A DNA stretch of 44,361 bases, from positions 1 to 44,361 of the forward strand of contig CAJXZZ010000015.1 of NCBI GenBank assembly GCA_913065105.1, given 5' to 3'. This DNA comes from an uncultured Gammaproteobacteria bacterium (GTDB lineage: Bacteria > Pseudomonadota > Gammaproteobacteria > SZUA-229). Positions 16,165 to 25,733 of this stretch are shown piece by piece (the stretch's first letter is position 1; the number at the start of each line of letters is the position of its first letter). The notes beneath the pieces were generated by a model. That model was not told where the DNA came from. It did no database searches and saw only the letters and a program-made list of their open reading frames with translations. A program made the translations under genes and the position numbers.

Positions 16165-18702
16165 ATGAAACTAACACGTAGAGATTTCATTAAGACAAAC
16201 GCTATAGCAGCCACAGCTACCGCTGCAGGTATAACAATACCCGGCGTCAAAGAAGCGTTAGCAACGACAAAAGACGATATCCGCTGGGACAAAGCCCCCT
16301 GCCGTTTTTGCGGTACTGGATGCAGCGTACTGGTTGGTACCAAAGACGGTCGAGTGGTTGCTACTCAGGGTGACCCGGATGCACCGGTTAATCGCGGACT
16401 TAACTGCATCAAAGGTTATTTCCTCTCCAAGATCATGTACGGTAAAGACCGTTTGACTCAGCCATTATTGCGTATGAGTAATGGTAAGTACGACAAGGAA
16501 GGTGAATTCACCCCGGTCAGCTGGGACAAAGCGTTTGATGTAATGGAAGAAAAATTCAAAGCCGCATTGAAACATGATCTGGAAGTTAACAAGGGCAAGA
16601 AACCGGAAGAGATCGTCTCTACGGTCGGCATGTTCGGCTCTGGACAGTGGACGGTATGGGAAGGTTATGCCGCTTCGAAATTATACAAAGCCGGATTCCG
16701 CTCGAATAATATTGACCCGAACGCACGCCACTGTATGGCCTCTGCGGTAGGTGGTTTTATGCGTGCCTTTGGTGCGGATGAACCCATGGGTTGTTACGAT
16801 GACCTGGAACACGCCGATGCCTTTGTTTTATGGGGCTCTAATATGGCGGAGATGCATCCTATCTTATGGTCACGTTTAACCGATACCCGTCTGACCAAAG
16901 AGGGCTGCGAAGTGCATGTGTTATCCACTTTCGAACATCGTTGTTTCGATCTTGGCGATAACAACATGATATTTACCCCGCAGACTGATCTGGCTATATT
17001 GAATTATATCGCCAACTATATCGTGCAGAATAAAGCCTACAGTAAAGACTTTATCGGCAAACACGTTAACTTTAATAAAACCCCAACTGACATCGGTTAC
17101 GGGCTTCGTCCAGAGCATCCACTGGAGAAAAAGAAAACCGGCAAAGGTGGCAAACTCACCAAGATCTCCTTCGAAGATTACGCAAAATCACTCGAACCTT
17201 ATACCCTTGAATATACCTCTGAAATTTCCGGTGTACCTGAAGAAAAGCTTTTGCGTTTAGCAAAACTGTATGCCGATCCTAAGAAGAAAATAACCTCATT
17301 CTGGACCATGGGTTTCAATCAGCATACCCGCGGCGTCTGGGCGAACGGTCTGATGTACAACGTGCATCTATTGACCGGTAAAATCTCTGAACCTGGCAAT
17401 GGACCATTCTCACTGACCGGACAACCTTCTGCCTGTGGCACCGCGCGCGAAGTGGGTACTTTCTCACATCGTCTGCCTGCTGATTACGTGGTTAAGAAAA
17501 AACCGCATCGTGATCTGGCTGAAAAAATATGGAAACTCCCCGAAGGCACCATTCCAGGCAAACCCGGTTATCACGCAGTATTACAGAACCGTATGTTAAA
17601 AGACGGCAAGCTAAATGCCTACTGGGTGCAATGCAATAACAACATGCAGGCGGCGGCAAACATTAACGAAGAAGTACTGCCCGGTTATCGTAACCCTGAC
17701 AACTTCATCGTAGTATCTGACCCCTACCCGACCGTTACAGCGATGGCAGCCGACCTGATCTTACCTACAGCTATGTGGACAGAGAAAGAAGGCGCTTACG
17801 GTAATGCTGAACGCCGCACACAGTTCTGGCGTGAACAGGTTAAAGCACCGGGTGAATCCAAATCGGATATGTGGCAGGTGGTCGAATTCTCCAAACGTTT
17901 CAAAGTGGAAGATGTCTGGCCGGAAGACTTAATTGCCAAACAGCCCGAAGTACGTGGCAAAACTTTGTATGAAGTTTTATACGCTAACGGTCAGGTGAAT
18001 CAGTTCCCTAAACAAACAGTAACTGACAGTGCTGGTAATAACTACAGCAACCATGAGATGGACGACTTTGGTTTTTATATTCAAAAAGGCCTGTTCGAAG
18101 AATACCGACGTTTCCAGCATGAAGGCCCAAAAAAAGGACACGAACTGGCACCATTCGATGTTTACCACAATACCCGTGGACTACGTTGGCCGGTGATCGA
18201 CGGCAAAGAAACTTTATGGCGTTATCGTGAAGGTTATGACCCATACGTTAAAAAAGGTGAAGATATACGCTTCTATGGCAGAGGAGACGGTAAGGCAAAT
18301 ATTATTACTGCGCCTTATGAGCCTGCCGCTGAAAGCCCTGATAAAGAATATGATCTATGGCTGTGCACCGGCCGCGTTCTGGAACACTGGCATTCAGGTT
18401 CGATGACACGCCGTGTGCCTGAGTTATATCGTGCCTTCCCAGATGCGGTTATCTTCATGCATCCGGATGATGCCAAAGAACGTGGACTGCGCCGTGGACT
18501 GCCTGCAACCATTCAGAGTCGACGTGGCGAGATTACTGCGCGTATAGAAACACGCGGCCGTAACAAGGTGCCTAGAGGTCTGATCTTTGTTCCCTGGTTT
18601 GATGCCAGTCGTCTGATCAACAAGGTCACTCTCGATGCGACAGATCCATTGTCCAAAGAGACTGACTACAAAAAGTGTGCGGTTAAAGTCGTTAAGACTT
18701 AA
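16165..18702 (+). CDS. napA: Periplasmic nitrate reductase catalytic subunit
   Basis: 845 residues. Reduces nitrate to nitrite in the periplasm using a bis-MGD molybdenum centre and one [4Fe-4S] cluster. Twin-arginine signal TRRDFIK, cleavage likely after ALA (residue 33). Cluster cysteines are Cys46, Cys49, Cys53 and Cys81 (spacing 2-3-27). The molybdenum ligand is probably Cys190 in [12 protein letters not shown]. Excellent Shine-Dalgarno AGGAGG before the ATG. All catalytic features intact. Electrons arrive from NapB, which is fed by NapC and NapGH. Confidence 0.98.
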   Translation: MKLTRRDFIKTNAIAATATAAGITIPGVKEALATTKDDIRWDKAPCRFCGTGCSVLVGTKDGRVVATQGDPDAPVNRGLNCIKGYFLSKIMYGKDRLTQPLLRMSNGKYDKEGEFTPVSWDKAFDVMEEKFKAALKHDLEVNKGKKPEEIVSTVGMFGSGQWTVWEGYAASKLYKAGFRSNNIDPNARHCMASAVGGFMRAFGADEPMGCYDDLEHADAFVLWGSNMAEMHPILWSRLTDTRLTKEGCEVHVLSTFEHRCFDLGDNNMIFTPQTDLAILNYIANYIVQNKAYSKDFIGKHVNFNKTPTDIGYGLRPEHPLEKKKTGKGGKLTKISFEDYAKSLEPYTLEYTSEISGVPEEKLLRLAKLYADPKKKITSFWTMGFNQHTRGVWANGLMYNVHLLTGKISEPGNGPFSLTGQPSACGTAREVGTFSHRLPADYVVKKKPHRDLAEKIWKLPEGTIPGKPGYHAVLQNRMLKDGKLNAYWVQCNNNMQAAANINEEVLPGYRNPDNFIVVSDPYPTVTAMAADLILPTAMWTEKEGAYGNAERRTQFWREQVKAPGESKSDMWQVVEFSKRFKVEDVWPEDLIAKQPEVRGKTLYEVLYANGQVNQFPKQTVTDSAGNNYSNHEMDDFGFYIQKGLFEEYRRFQHEGPKKGHELAPFDVYHNTRGLRWPVIDGKETLWRYREGYDPYVKKGEDIRFYGRGDGKANIITAPYEPAAESPDKEYDLWLCTGRVLEHWHSGSMTRRVPELYRAFPDAVIFMHPDDAKERGLRRGLPATIQSRRGEITARIETRGRNKVPRGLIFVPWFDASRLINKVTLDATDPLSKETDYKKCAVKVVKT

Positions 18703-18745
18703 GACAAAACACAGAGCAGATAACCCATAGACGATAGTAGCAGTA

Positions 18746-19636
18746 ATGAATACGCAACCTACACAAGCACAACGCAGTGCATCACTTAACAGCCGGCGGA
18801 AGTTTTTGTTAGATTCCGCGCGCGCTGCAGGTGGCGCTACCATCGTTGCATTGGGCTTAGGTCTGTATTCACGTCAGTCGGTATCACTGCCTGCTTCAGC
18901 CCTGCGCCCCCCCGGTGCACTCGATGAAAAAGATTTTCTTGGCGCCTGTGTCCGCTGTGGTTTATGCGTACGCGATTGTCCATTTGACACGTTAAAGCTG
19001 GCTAAATTTGGTGACAAAGTTGCCACCGGCACGCCATACTTCACGGCTCGCGACATCCCCTGTGAGATGTGTGACGACATTCCCTGTGTTAAAGCATGCC
19101 CTACCGGCGCGCTGGATCACGCACTGGAGAACATCGATGATTCACGAATGGGGCTGGCGGTTTTAATAGATGAAGAAAACTGTCTGAACTTTCAGGGCTT
19201 ACGTTGCGATGTCTGTTATCGCGTATGTCCGGTTATCGACAAAGCCATCACCCTGGAAATGAAACATAATGTACGCAGTGGCAAACATGCGTTATTCATC
19301 CCTACCGTACATTCAGATTTTTGCACCGGTTGCGGCAAATGCGAACGTGCCTGCGTACTGGAAGATACTGCCATCCGCGTTATGCCCTATGAACTGGCAA
19401 AGGGCGAACTTGGCCATCATTATCGCTGGGGATGGAAAGAAAAAAATAAGGCAGGTGAAAGTCTTGTCGCCCCGGACATCAAACATCAGTACAACCTGCC
19501 CCGGGGACAGTCTTACGATATTGAAGGTGAAGGCCTCATCATCGATGATGATTCATCAAATGACACCCCGTTTGGCACTAATCCGCTGGACACTCTAAAC
19601 CAGAATTCACTGAATGTACGGGGGGCTGAAAAATGA
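18746..19636 (+). CDS. napG: Ferredoxin-type protein NapG
   Basis: 296 residues. Periplasmic iron-sulfur protein which with NapH forms a quinol dehydrogenase feeding the Nap system. Twin-arginine-like signal with SRRKFLLDS after a 15-residue lead, then four cysteine motifs: [43 protein letters not shown] and [11 protein letters not shown]. The final 55 residues are polar and acidic, longer than I expect for NapG. The stop overlaps the napH start (ATGA). Confidence 0.95.
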   Translation: MNTQPTQAQRSASLNSRRKFLLDSARAAGGATIVALGLGLYSRQSVSLPASALRPPGALDEKDFLGACVRCGLCVRDCPFDTLKLAKFGDKVATGTPYFTARDIPCEMCDDIPCVKACPTGALDHALENIDDSRMGLAVLIDEENCLNFQGLRCDVCYRVCPVIDKAITLEMKHNVRSGKHALFIPTVHSDFCTGCGKCERACVLEDTAIRVMPYELAKGELGHHYRWGWKEKNKAGESLVAPDIKHQYNLPRGQSYDIEGEGLIIDDDSSNDTPFGTNPLDTLNQNSLNVRGAEK

Positions 19637-20577
19637 GCCGTCCACTCCACCCGGGTAGAGATGCAAGAGTAAACAAAGGCTGGCTAATAGCGAATAAATG
19701 GCTGTTCGCTCGACGCTTCAGTCAGCTGTCCATCCTGTTTTTATTCTTAGTAGGGCCGTGGTTTGGAATCTGGATAGTAACCGGTAATTTAAATTCCAGC
19801 CTCATCCTTGAAACAGTACCGTTAACCGATCCCTATATATTATTGCAAAGTTTGTTCGCCGGTCATTCTCCGGAAACAAACGCGATCATAGGCGCAGCGA
19901 TTATTTTATTATTTTATATTCTTGTCGGCGGCCGCGTTTACTGCTCATGGGTTTGCCCGATAAATATGGTCACGGATGCGGCCCAATGGCTGCGTGAGCA
20001 ATTCAAAATTTCCGGCTCATCAACCATGTCACGTAAGACCCGTTACTGGATTTTAGCGGCAACATTGGTGCTCGCATTCATCACTGGCAGCATCGCCTGG
20101 GAGATGGTCAACCCTGTTTCTATGTTACATCGTGGCCTGATCTTTGGTATGGGACTGGCGTGGTTTATCGTGCTCGCCGTTTTTTTGCTGGACCTGTTAG
20201 TCAGCAGACGTGGCTGGTGCAGTCATCTATGTCCGGTTGGCGCATTCTACAGTTTACTTGGAACCCACAGTTTAATACGTGTACGTGCAGATGCACGCGA
20301 GCAGTGTGACGATTGCATGGACTGTTTTATGGTCTGCCCCGAACAACAGGTTATTCGGCCTGCACTAAAAGGCCACGTGAATAAAAATAGTAGTGACACT
20401 ATCGGTCCGGTGATCACTTCATCCAACTGTACTAACTGCGGTCGCTGTATAGATGTATGCGCAAAAGATGTTTTTCACTTTGGCTTACGCACAAACAATG
20501 TAGTCAAAAATAATACCAGCAATTTAAAAAATATTAACAAACAACTCAACCATTCTTCTGGAGTAGAGGTCTTGTGA
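19633..20577 (+). CDS. napH: Quinol dehydrogenase membrane component NapH
   Basis: 314 residues. Several membrane helices; two conserved membrane-side motifs CSWVCPINM and CSHLCPVGA, then two cytoplasmic [4Fe-4S] motifs [12 protein letters not shown] and [11 protein letters not shown]. It pairs with NapG to oxidise quinol. Overlaps napG by 4 bases and touches napB, so the genes are translationally coupled. Confidence 0.95.
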   Translation: MSRPLHPGRDARVNKGWLIANKWLFARRFSQLSILFLFLVGPWFGIWIVTGNLNSSLILETVPLTDPYILLQSLFAGHSPETNAIIGAAIILLFYILVGGRVYCSWVCPINMVTDAAQWLREQFKISGSSTMSRKTRYWILAATLVLAFITGSIAWEMVNPVSMLHRGLIFGMGLAWFIVLAVFLLDLLVSRRGWCSHLCPVGAFYSLLGTHSLIRVRADAREQCDDCMDCFMVCPEQQVIRPALKGHVNKNSSDTIGPVITSSNCTNCGRCIDVCAKDVFHFGLRTNNVVKNNTSNLKNINKQLNHSSGVEVL

Positions 20578-21023
20578 TGATGAAAAAAATAACAACTATC
20601 GTAGTACTACTGGCAACTGTAGGTTTTGGCTCTCAAGCAGCCGCCGAAACAGTCAGCTCTCTTAGGGGTGCAACTGATATCGATCAGGATTCATCCGCAC
20701 CCGCCGCAAAAAAATACAATAAGGACAAAGAGCCTATCGCGCGTGACTACGTACAACAGCCACCGTTGATACCACATAAGATTACAAACTATCGTATCAA
20801 TCTCAAATCGAACAAGTGCATGAGTTGCCATAGCTGGAGCAACTACCGTGAAGCCAATGCCACAAAGATAAGTCAGACACATTTTGAGTCACGTGATAAA
20901 AATGTGCTCGCCAATGTTTCAGCACGACGTTATTTCTGTACGCAATGTCACGTTCCACAGGTTGGTGCGCAACCATTAGTCGAAAATGATTTCCAACCGA
21001 TAACTGCAATCTCTGGTCAATAG
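20577..21023 (+). CDS. napB: Diheme cytochrome c subunit NapB
   Basis: 148 residues from the ATG at 20577, which has AGAGG seven bases upstream; a GTG one codon earlier and an ATG one codon later are alternatives. Signal peptide ends near QAAA|ETVSS. Two heme sites, CMSCH and CTQCH, and the YVQQPPLIPHKI and ARRYFCTQCHVPQ patterns identify NapB, the small electron-transfer partner of NapA. Confidence 0.95.
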   Translation: MMKKITTIVVLLATVGFGSQAAAETVSSLRGATDIDQDSSAPAAKKYNKDKEPIARDYVQQPPLIPHKITNYRINLKSNKCMSCHSWSNYREANATKISQTHFESRDKNVLANVSARRYFCTQCHVPQVGAQPLVENDFQPITAISGQ

Positions 21024-21079
21024 ATTCTGGACAATAGTTCGCCAGATATAGTTAAAATAATATTTATGGAACATTTATC

Positions 21080-21709
21080 ATGAGCAATAAAAACACTAAA
21101 GAATGTAACGACATGATACTTTGCAGAATATGGCAGGGCTTAAAAAAGCCCTCCGTAAGATATTCACTGGGCACGATACTGATCGTCGGTTTTATCTCAG
21201 GTATCATCTTCTGGGGTGGTTTTAATACCGCGATGGAGATGACCAACAACGAAGAGTTCTGTATCTCCTGTCATGAGATGGAAGACAATGTTTTTCAGGA
21301 ATACAAAGAAACCATTCACTACAGTAACCGTACCGGCGTACGTGCTACCTGCCCTGACTGTCACGTACCCAAAGAATGGCAGCATAAAGTCGTGCGTAAG
21401 ATACAGGCCAGTAATGAGTTATTGCATAAAGCACTCGGCACCATCAATACACGTGAAAAATTTGAAGGTAAACGATTAGAGCTAGCCAAACACGTCTGGG
21501 AAGCAATGGAAAAAACAGATTCGCGAGAATGTCGAAACTGCCATAACTTTGATCACATGGACTTCACAGAACAGGGGCGTCGTGCAGTAAAAGCACATTC
21601 TGAAGGCCTCGATGCAGGTAAAACCTGTATTGACTGTCACAAAGGTATCGCACATGAATTACCCGACATGCACGATGTTGATCCGGGTTCTTCGATAGGC
21701 GACATTTAA
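21080..21709 (+). CDS. napC: Tetraheme quinol dehydrogenase NapC
   Basis: 209 residues, NapC/NirT family. One N-terminal membrane anchor (about 31-52, SLGTILIVGFISGIIFWGG) followed by a periplasmic domain with four heme sites: CISCH, CPDCH, CRNCH and CIDCH. Takes electrons from menaquinol or ubiquinol and passes them to NapB. Last gene of the operon, which is closed by a long hairpin at 21715. The presence of both NapC and NapGH gives two quinol entry routes. Confidence 0.96.
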   Translation: MSNKNTKECNDMILCRIWQGLKKPSVRYSLGTILIVGFISGIIFWGGFNTAMEMTNNEEFCISCHEMEDNVFQEYKETIHYSNRTGVRATCPDCHVPKEWQHKVVRKIQASNELLHKALGTINTREKFEGKRLELAKHVWEAMEKTDSRECRNCHNFDHMDFTEQGRRAVKAHSEGLDAGKTCIDCHKGIAHELPDMHDVDPGSSIGDI

Positions 21710-21714
21710 TAATC

Positions 21715-21756
21715 CGTTTTTGCGATGCCTACATCCATACAGGCATCGCAAAAACG
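21715..21756 (+). terminator. 16-bp perfect hairpin after napC
   Basis: Arm 21715-21730 (CGTTTTTGCGATGCCT), 10-base loop, arm 21741-21756. No T run follows on either strand, so it may act as an RNA 3'-end stabiliser or attenuator rather than a classical terminator. Confidence 0.65.
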
Positions 21757-21862
21757 AACAGCTTAACCATTTAGTTAGTAAGCTATATATGCCCCTTTAC
21801 AGCTGTATGCTAAGTACAACAGACAAGGCAACATCTCAGCCGTGACCCAAAGGCGGTATTGA

Positions 21863-22903
21863 TTGAACCCTTACTCAGGTTTAGCATCACAACACGATAT
21901 GAATAACACTCACACAGGACAAAACCCCGCACTCATAGACCCTTTTGGTCGACGTATCGAGTATGTCCGTCTTTCGCTAACCGACAAATGCAATCTGCGT
22001 TGTTTCTACTGTATGCCAAAAGGCCACAAGGACTTTGAGCAACCCGAAAACTGGCTTACTTTTGATGAGATAGAACGCGTAATAAAAGCTTTTACCAAAC
22101 TCGGTGTCGCTCGTGTCAGGTTGACCGGTGGTGAGCCACTGGTGAGAAAAAACGTTGCCGAACTGGCAAGTCGTCTCACGGCCTTACCCGGCCTTGATGA
22201 TCTATCGCTGAGTACCAATGCCACTTTACTCAACAACCAGGCGCAGGCTTTAAAACACGCTGGCATATCTCGTATCAACGTCAGCCTGGATAGTTTAAAA
22301 GCAGAAAGATTCAAACAGATTACCGGTGGCGATCTGCAGCCGGTACTCGATGGTTTGATGGCAGCAAAACGTGCCGGTTTTTCGCCGATAAAAATCAACG
22401 TCGTTGCCATGAAAGACATCAACGATGATGAATTTGAAGACATGGTTAAATTTTGTCTACAACATGATTTCACTTTACGCTTTATCGAAACCATGCCGAT
22501 GGGCGCAACGGGTGATGACGCAACTAACCATTACCTCGACCTGCAGACGGTCAAACAGCAACTATCACAAAGCTTTGATTTAATTCCTGGCGTAATGCCA
22601 GGTGGCGGCCCGGCAAGATACGTTCAGATCAAAAACACAGATCTGCGGATCGGCTTTATCACTCCTATCTCGCAACATTTTTGCGAGAGCTGTAATCGCG
22701 TACGCCTGTCGACCGATGGCACACTTTATCTCTGCCTGGGACAGGATGATAAAGTTGAACTACGTCCGCTGCTACGTGCTGGTATCAGTGATGATGAGTT
22801 AAAAAATATTCTAATCGATGCGATTGGGCTGAAACCTGAAAAACATGAATTCAAAGAAAAACCCGAACAGGTCGTGCGTTTGATGAGCATGACCGGCGGT
22901 TAA
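21863..22903 (+). CDS. moaA: GTP 3',8-cyclase MoaA
   Basis: 346 residues from the TTG at 21863, which has AGGCGG six bases upstream; an ATG at 21899 would give 334 residues and a more usual N-terminus. Radical-SAM enzyme that starts molybdenum cofactor synthesis. N-terminal cluster motif CNLRCFYC, TGGEPL, and C-terminal cluster cysteines in FCESCNRVRLSTDGTLYLCLG; ends in the catalytic Gly-Gly tail (MSMTGG). Two broken relatives occur at 31260 and 35291. Placed directly after nap, whose product needs the cofactor. Confidence 0.96.
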   Translation: MNPYSGLASQHDMNNTHTGQNPALIDPFGRRIEYVRLSLTDKCNLRCFYCMPKGHKDFEQPENWLTFDEIERVIKAFTKLGVARVRLTGGEPLVRKNVAELASRLTALPGLDDLSLSTNATLLNNQAQALKHAGISRINVSLDSLKAERFKQITGGDLQPVLDGLMAAKRAGFSPIKINVVAMKDINDDEFEDMVKFCLQHDFTLRFIETMPMGATGDDATNHYLDLQTVKQQLSQSFDLIPGVMPGGGPARYVQIKNTDLRIGFITPISQHFCESCNRVRLSTDGTLYLCLGQDDKVELRPLLRAGISDDELKNILIDAIGLKPEKHEFKEKPEQVVRLMSMTGG

Positions 22904-22930
22904 CTTTTAACACCGAAAGCACTTTATTTT

Positions 22931-24307
22931 TCAGTTAATACCAAGGCCTTTAAGTTTCCGGTAAATAGTCCGCTCGCTGATACCTAGCGCATCAGCAACT
23001 TTTTTTCGATTACCCTGATATTGATCGAGCAAATCATTTATGTGCTGAGCTTCGATGTCTTTTAAAGTTATCTGCTCAGTCACCCCTGCCGATGCGCTCG
23101 CTGCATGATGAATGTCATGACTATCAACTCCATCTGGATCAATACAATGCGGCAGATTATTGATCACACTATCGATTAGTGCGGCATCTATTCTACGATT
23201 ATGACTACGTGTTGCTGCAATAAATAGAACATTTCGTAACTCGCGGACATTACCTGGATACTTATAGTTTTTTAGATGCAGATAAGCATCAGGCGTTAGA
23301 TCGTAACTACTATGCATGGAGCGATTGATACCCTTAAGCAGGTTTTTAGCTAACACAGGCACATCATCGATACGTTCACGTAGACTAGGCAGACGGATAT
23401 TCAAACAGGCAATGCGGTAGTACAGGTCTTCACGAAATGCCCCAGCAATCACCGATTCCCATAAGTGTCGATTGGTCGCGCAAATAATTCGAACATTGAC
23501 CTTGCGTGTTTTTTTGCCACCAACGCGTCGGTATTCGCCATTTTCCAGAACACGGAGTAACTTGGCTTGTTGAGAGGCCGGCAGATCACCCACCTCATCA
23601 AGAAAAATTGTGCCGCCGTCAGCAAGCTCGAACAGTCCCTGTTTGTCACCGACACTACCCGTGTAAGCGCCATTGGCATGACCAAACATCTCGGACTCAA
23701 ACAGGCTATCAGTAAACACGGTGCTATCAATAATCTGAAATGCTTCATTACAGCGCGATGAATGCTGGTGAATATATTCAGCCGCTAACTCCTTACCAGT
23801 ACCTGTTTCGCCTAGTAACAATACCGGCGCATCTGAACTGGCGGCAACATTCAACTGATCGACACATGCGATGAACTCGGATGATTCGCCGACCATGCGC
23901 TCACTGCCCGGCATATGAGCATCCATCGATGATATCTTCTCGATACATTCGCCAAGGAACAGTTCGTTATTAGAGCCGCGAAGAGGAAAAGCAGAAACTT
24001 TTACATGATGCATACGATGATCGGCATCGCAATGGATATGCGCACAAACTTTTGCCTCGCCGTTACTGAATACCTGATCATACGGACAATCTTCACCTTC
24101 TTCACTACAGGGGTGATCATTGCCATGACTGACCTGGTAGCACATGCTGCCAACCGCATCGGTGCTCGTTACCCCATACTCCAGTTCATAAGCTTTATTC
24201 ACAGCGAGAATATGATACCCCTTGTCGATTACAACAAAAGGCCTCTCGTGACTATTTACCAGCGATAGCAGATCGATTGATGTTTCAGTTTCAACTTTCT
24301 TATCCAT
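22931..24307 (-). CDS. Sigma54-dependent activator with cysteine-rich PAS domain
   Basis: 458 residues from the ATG at 24307, chosen because GAGGTG lies four bases upstream; a GTG at 24334 is the alternative. PAS-like sensor (about 10-125) holds five cysteines: Cys56, Cys67, Cys74, Cys88, Cys93 (CYQVSHGND..PC), suggesting metal, iron-sulfur or redox sensing. AAA+ domain (about 138-365): Walker A GETGTGKE (166-173), GAYTGS loop at 213-218 (usual GAFTGA, so two changes), Walker B FLDE. C-terminal Fis-type helix-turn-helix (NRKKVADALGISERTIYRKL). A matching -24/-12 promoter sits before the giant cytochrome gene at 31069-31085, its most likely target. Confidence 0.93.
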   Translation of the reverse strand: MDKKVETETSIDLLSLVNSHERPFVVIDKGYHILAVNKAYELEYGVTSTDAVGSMCYQVSHGNDHPCSEEGEDCPYDQVFSNGEAKVCAHIHCDADHRMHHVKVSAFPLRGSNNELFLGECIEKISSMDAHMPGSERMVGESSEFIACVDQLNVAASSDAPVLLLGETGTGKELAAEYIHQHSSRCNEAFQIIDSTVFTDSLFESEMFGHANGAYTGSVGDKQGLFELADGGTIFLDEVGDLPASQQAKLLRVLENGEYRRVGGKKTRKVNVRIICATNRHLWESVIAGAFREDLYYRIACLNIRLPSLRERIDDVPVLAKNLLKGINRSMHSSYDLTPDAYLHLKNYKYPGNVRELRNVLFIAATRSHNRRIDAALIDSVINNLPHCIDPDGVDSHDIHHAASASAGVTEQITLKDIEAQHINDLLDQYQGNRKKVADALGISERTIYRKLKGLGIN

Positions 24308-24324
24308 CTTCACCTCAGCAATAG

Positions 24325-24341
24325 TTGGCAGCACAATAGCA
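24325..24341 (+). promoter_or_regulatory. Possible sigma54 (-24/-12) promoter toward the thioredoxin gene
   Basis: TTGGCAGCACAATAGCA has GG and GC exactly 10 bases apart and TTGGCA at -24, but the -12 part (TAGCA) is imperfect. It would start transcription near 24352, about 170 bases before the TlpA-like gene. It lies in the leader of the activator gene on the other strand. Confidence 0.35.
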
Positions 24342-24391
24342 ATATGACGTAAATGACATACAGCACATGGACAACTAACCTAACATGCCAG

Positions 24392-24413
24392 ATATGTCAT
24401 ATTCATGACATAT
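24392..24413. promoter_or_regulatory. Perfect inverted repeat ATATGTCAT-N4-ATGACATAT (operator candidate)
   Basis: 9-bp arms with a 4-base spacer, in the divergent region between the sigma54 activator and the thioredoxin gene. Extra TGACATA half sites occur at about 24352 and 24461, the latter forming part of a TTGACA -35-like hexamer at 24460. Likely binding site of a dimeric regulator, perhaps the activator itself. Confidence 0.5.
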
Positions 24414-24520
24414 ATCAATAAACAATTCTATCGCTATCTACAACACTAACTATCAGTAGTTGACATATTCTGCCATCAGCCCAATATATCAATCATCTGG
24501 AAAAACATACGGTTACCTGA

Positions 24521-25057
24521 ATGGTAAAACTCAGAGTATTTCGAGCGCCTGCAATCTTAATGTTGGCGTGCCTGGTATCATCAGTATCTGTTTATGGCAC
24601 GCAACTAGAGCCTTATACTGCAACTGCAGAATTCACCCTGATCGATACCAACGACCAGACACGTTCACTGTCTGACTACAAAGGCAAAGTCGTACTGGTA
24701 AATTTCTGGGCAAGCTGGTGTCCGCCCTGCATTTACGAAATGCCGGAACTGACACGCCTTAAAAAGCAGCTGTCCGACCGGCCATTCGAAATACTGGCGC
24801 TCAATGTCGGTGAAAAAAAATATAGGGTAAGAAAATTCGCCAAGCTCATCAACTTTAATTTACCGGTACTGCTGGACACATCAAAGAACACCTTTGATGC
24901 CTGGAACATCAAGACATTACCAACATCTTTCCTAATCGACACAGACGGTAATATCCGTTATCGTGTTCGTGGCAATCCTGGCTGGGAAGAGAAAGAGACC
25001 ATCACTATTATCGAACAGCTGATCTCAGAGCAAAGTAAAAAAACACCAATACCTTAA
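24521..25057 (+). CDS. TlpA/ResA-like thioredoxin family protein
   Basis: 178 residues. N-terminal hydrophobic signal or anchor (about 8-26), then a thioredoxin fold with active site WASWCPPC near residue 68 and the cis-proline loop LPTSFLID. Such periplasmic proteins reduce disulfides, typically keeping heme-binding cysteines of apocytochromes reduced for maturation. With many multiheme cytochromes nearby, that role fits but is inference. The start has a poor Shine-Dalgarno. Followed 26 bases later by the DUF2059 gene, probably co-transcribed. Confidence 0.88.
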   Translation: MVKLRVFRAPAILMLACLVSSVSVYGTQLEPYTATAEFTLIDTNDQTRSLSDYKGKVVLVNFWASWCPPCIYEMPELTRLKKQLSDRPFEILALNVGEKKYRVRKFAKLINFNLPVLLDTSKNTFDAWNIKTLPTSFLIDTDGNIRYRVRGNPGWEEKETITIIEQLISEQSKKTPIP

Positions 25058-25083
25058 AACTGAATTCCCGACGAGGTCATCAA

Positions 25084-25548
25084 ATGAAACAAGCTAACTT
25101 TCTGCCATCAGTAATGTTACTGGTGCTAACCCTTGCAGCCACAGCATTATACGCAGCAGACAATGACACGCATCTTCAACAGGTAGAAACCCTGTTCAGG
25201 CTGACGCAGATGGAAAAGAAAATACAGGAAAGTGTGGATTCTGTTGTACAGTTACAGATCAGACAAAACCCGCAACTACTTACGCACGAAAAAACCATGC
25301 ATGAATTTTTCACAAAATACATCGGCTGGAATGCACTTAAAAACGAACTTGCAGACATGTATATGCAAAAGTTTACTGAAAAAGAGCTGACGGAAATAAA
25401 TGCTTTCTACATCACACCGGTGGGACAGAAAGTTATCACCGTGTTACCAGAGCTCGTACAGGAACGTAACCAGCTAGCCATGATGCGACTACAGCAGAAT
25501 ATTGGTGAATTACAAAAGATTATCGGTGAGCAGAAAACCGGCCAGTAA
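25084..25548 (+). CDS. DUF2059 family exported protein
   Basis: 154 residues with a Sec signal peptide (to ALYA|ADN, about residue 21). All-helical mature part with the DUF2059 signature FTEKELTEINAFYITPVGQKVI (about 98-119). Function unknown; the family is widespread in proteobacterial periplasms. Shine-Dalgarno GACGAGG precedes the ATG by nine bases. Second gene after the thioredoxin-like gene. Confidence 0.85.
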   Translation: MKQANFLPSVMLLVLTLAATALYAADNDTHLQQVETLFRLTQMEKKIQESVDSVVQLQIRQNPQLLTHEKTMHEFFTKYIGWNALKNELADMYMQKFTEKELTEINAFYITPVGQKVITVLPELVQERNQLAMMRLQQNIGELQKIIGEQKTGQ

Positions 25549-25613
25549 TTATACTGAGTAACTAACCGGTAGTAGATCAAACTAACCTGACAGTCAAAAA
25601 CTAAAAACAATTC

Positions 25614-25698
25614 ACCACAGAGGCACAGAGTAAAGACTTGTATTGTTAACAACGCCACAGGCGCAGTTAATAAAGTTAAGCTCTGAGTACTCTGTAGT
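25614..25698. repeat. CACAGAG-type imperfect inverted repeat
   Basis: Left arm ACCACAGAGGCACAGAG (25614-25630) and right arm CTCTGAGTACTCTGTAGT (25681-25698) are imperfect reverse complements. This resembles the CACAGAG/CTCTGTG intergenic repeats known from many bacterial genomes. It lies between convergent genes. Confidence 0.6.
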
Positions 25699-25733
25699 AA
25701 AAAGCTTCTGAACTTATTTAAATACTGCTAAAT

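Noticed and set aside
22006-22494. 162-residue minus-strand frame within moaA
   Set aside because: Shadow of moaA, rich in Ser/Leu/Arg as expected of an antisense frame.
24405-24418. FNR-like sequence ATGACATATATCAA
   Set aside because: Two mismatches to consensus, no -10 at the right distance, and better explained as part of the TGACATA inverted repeat.
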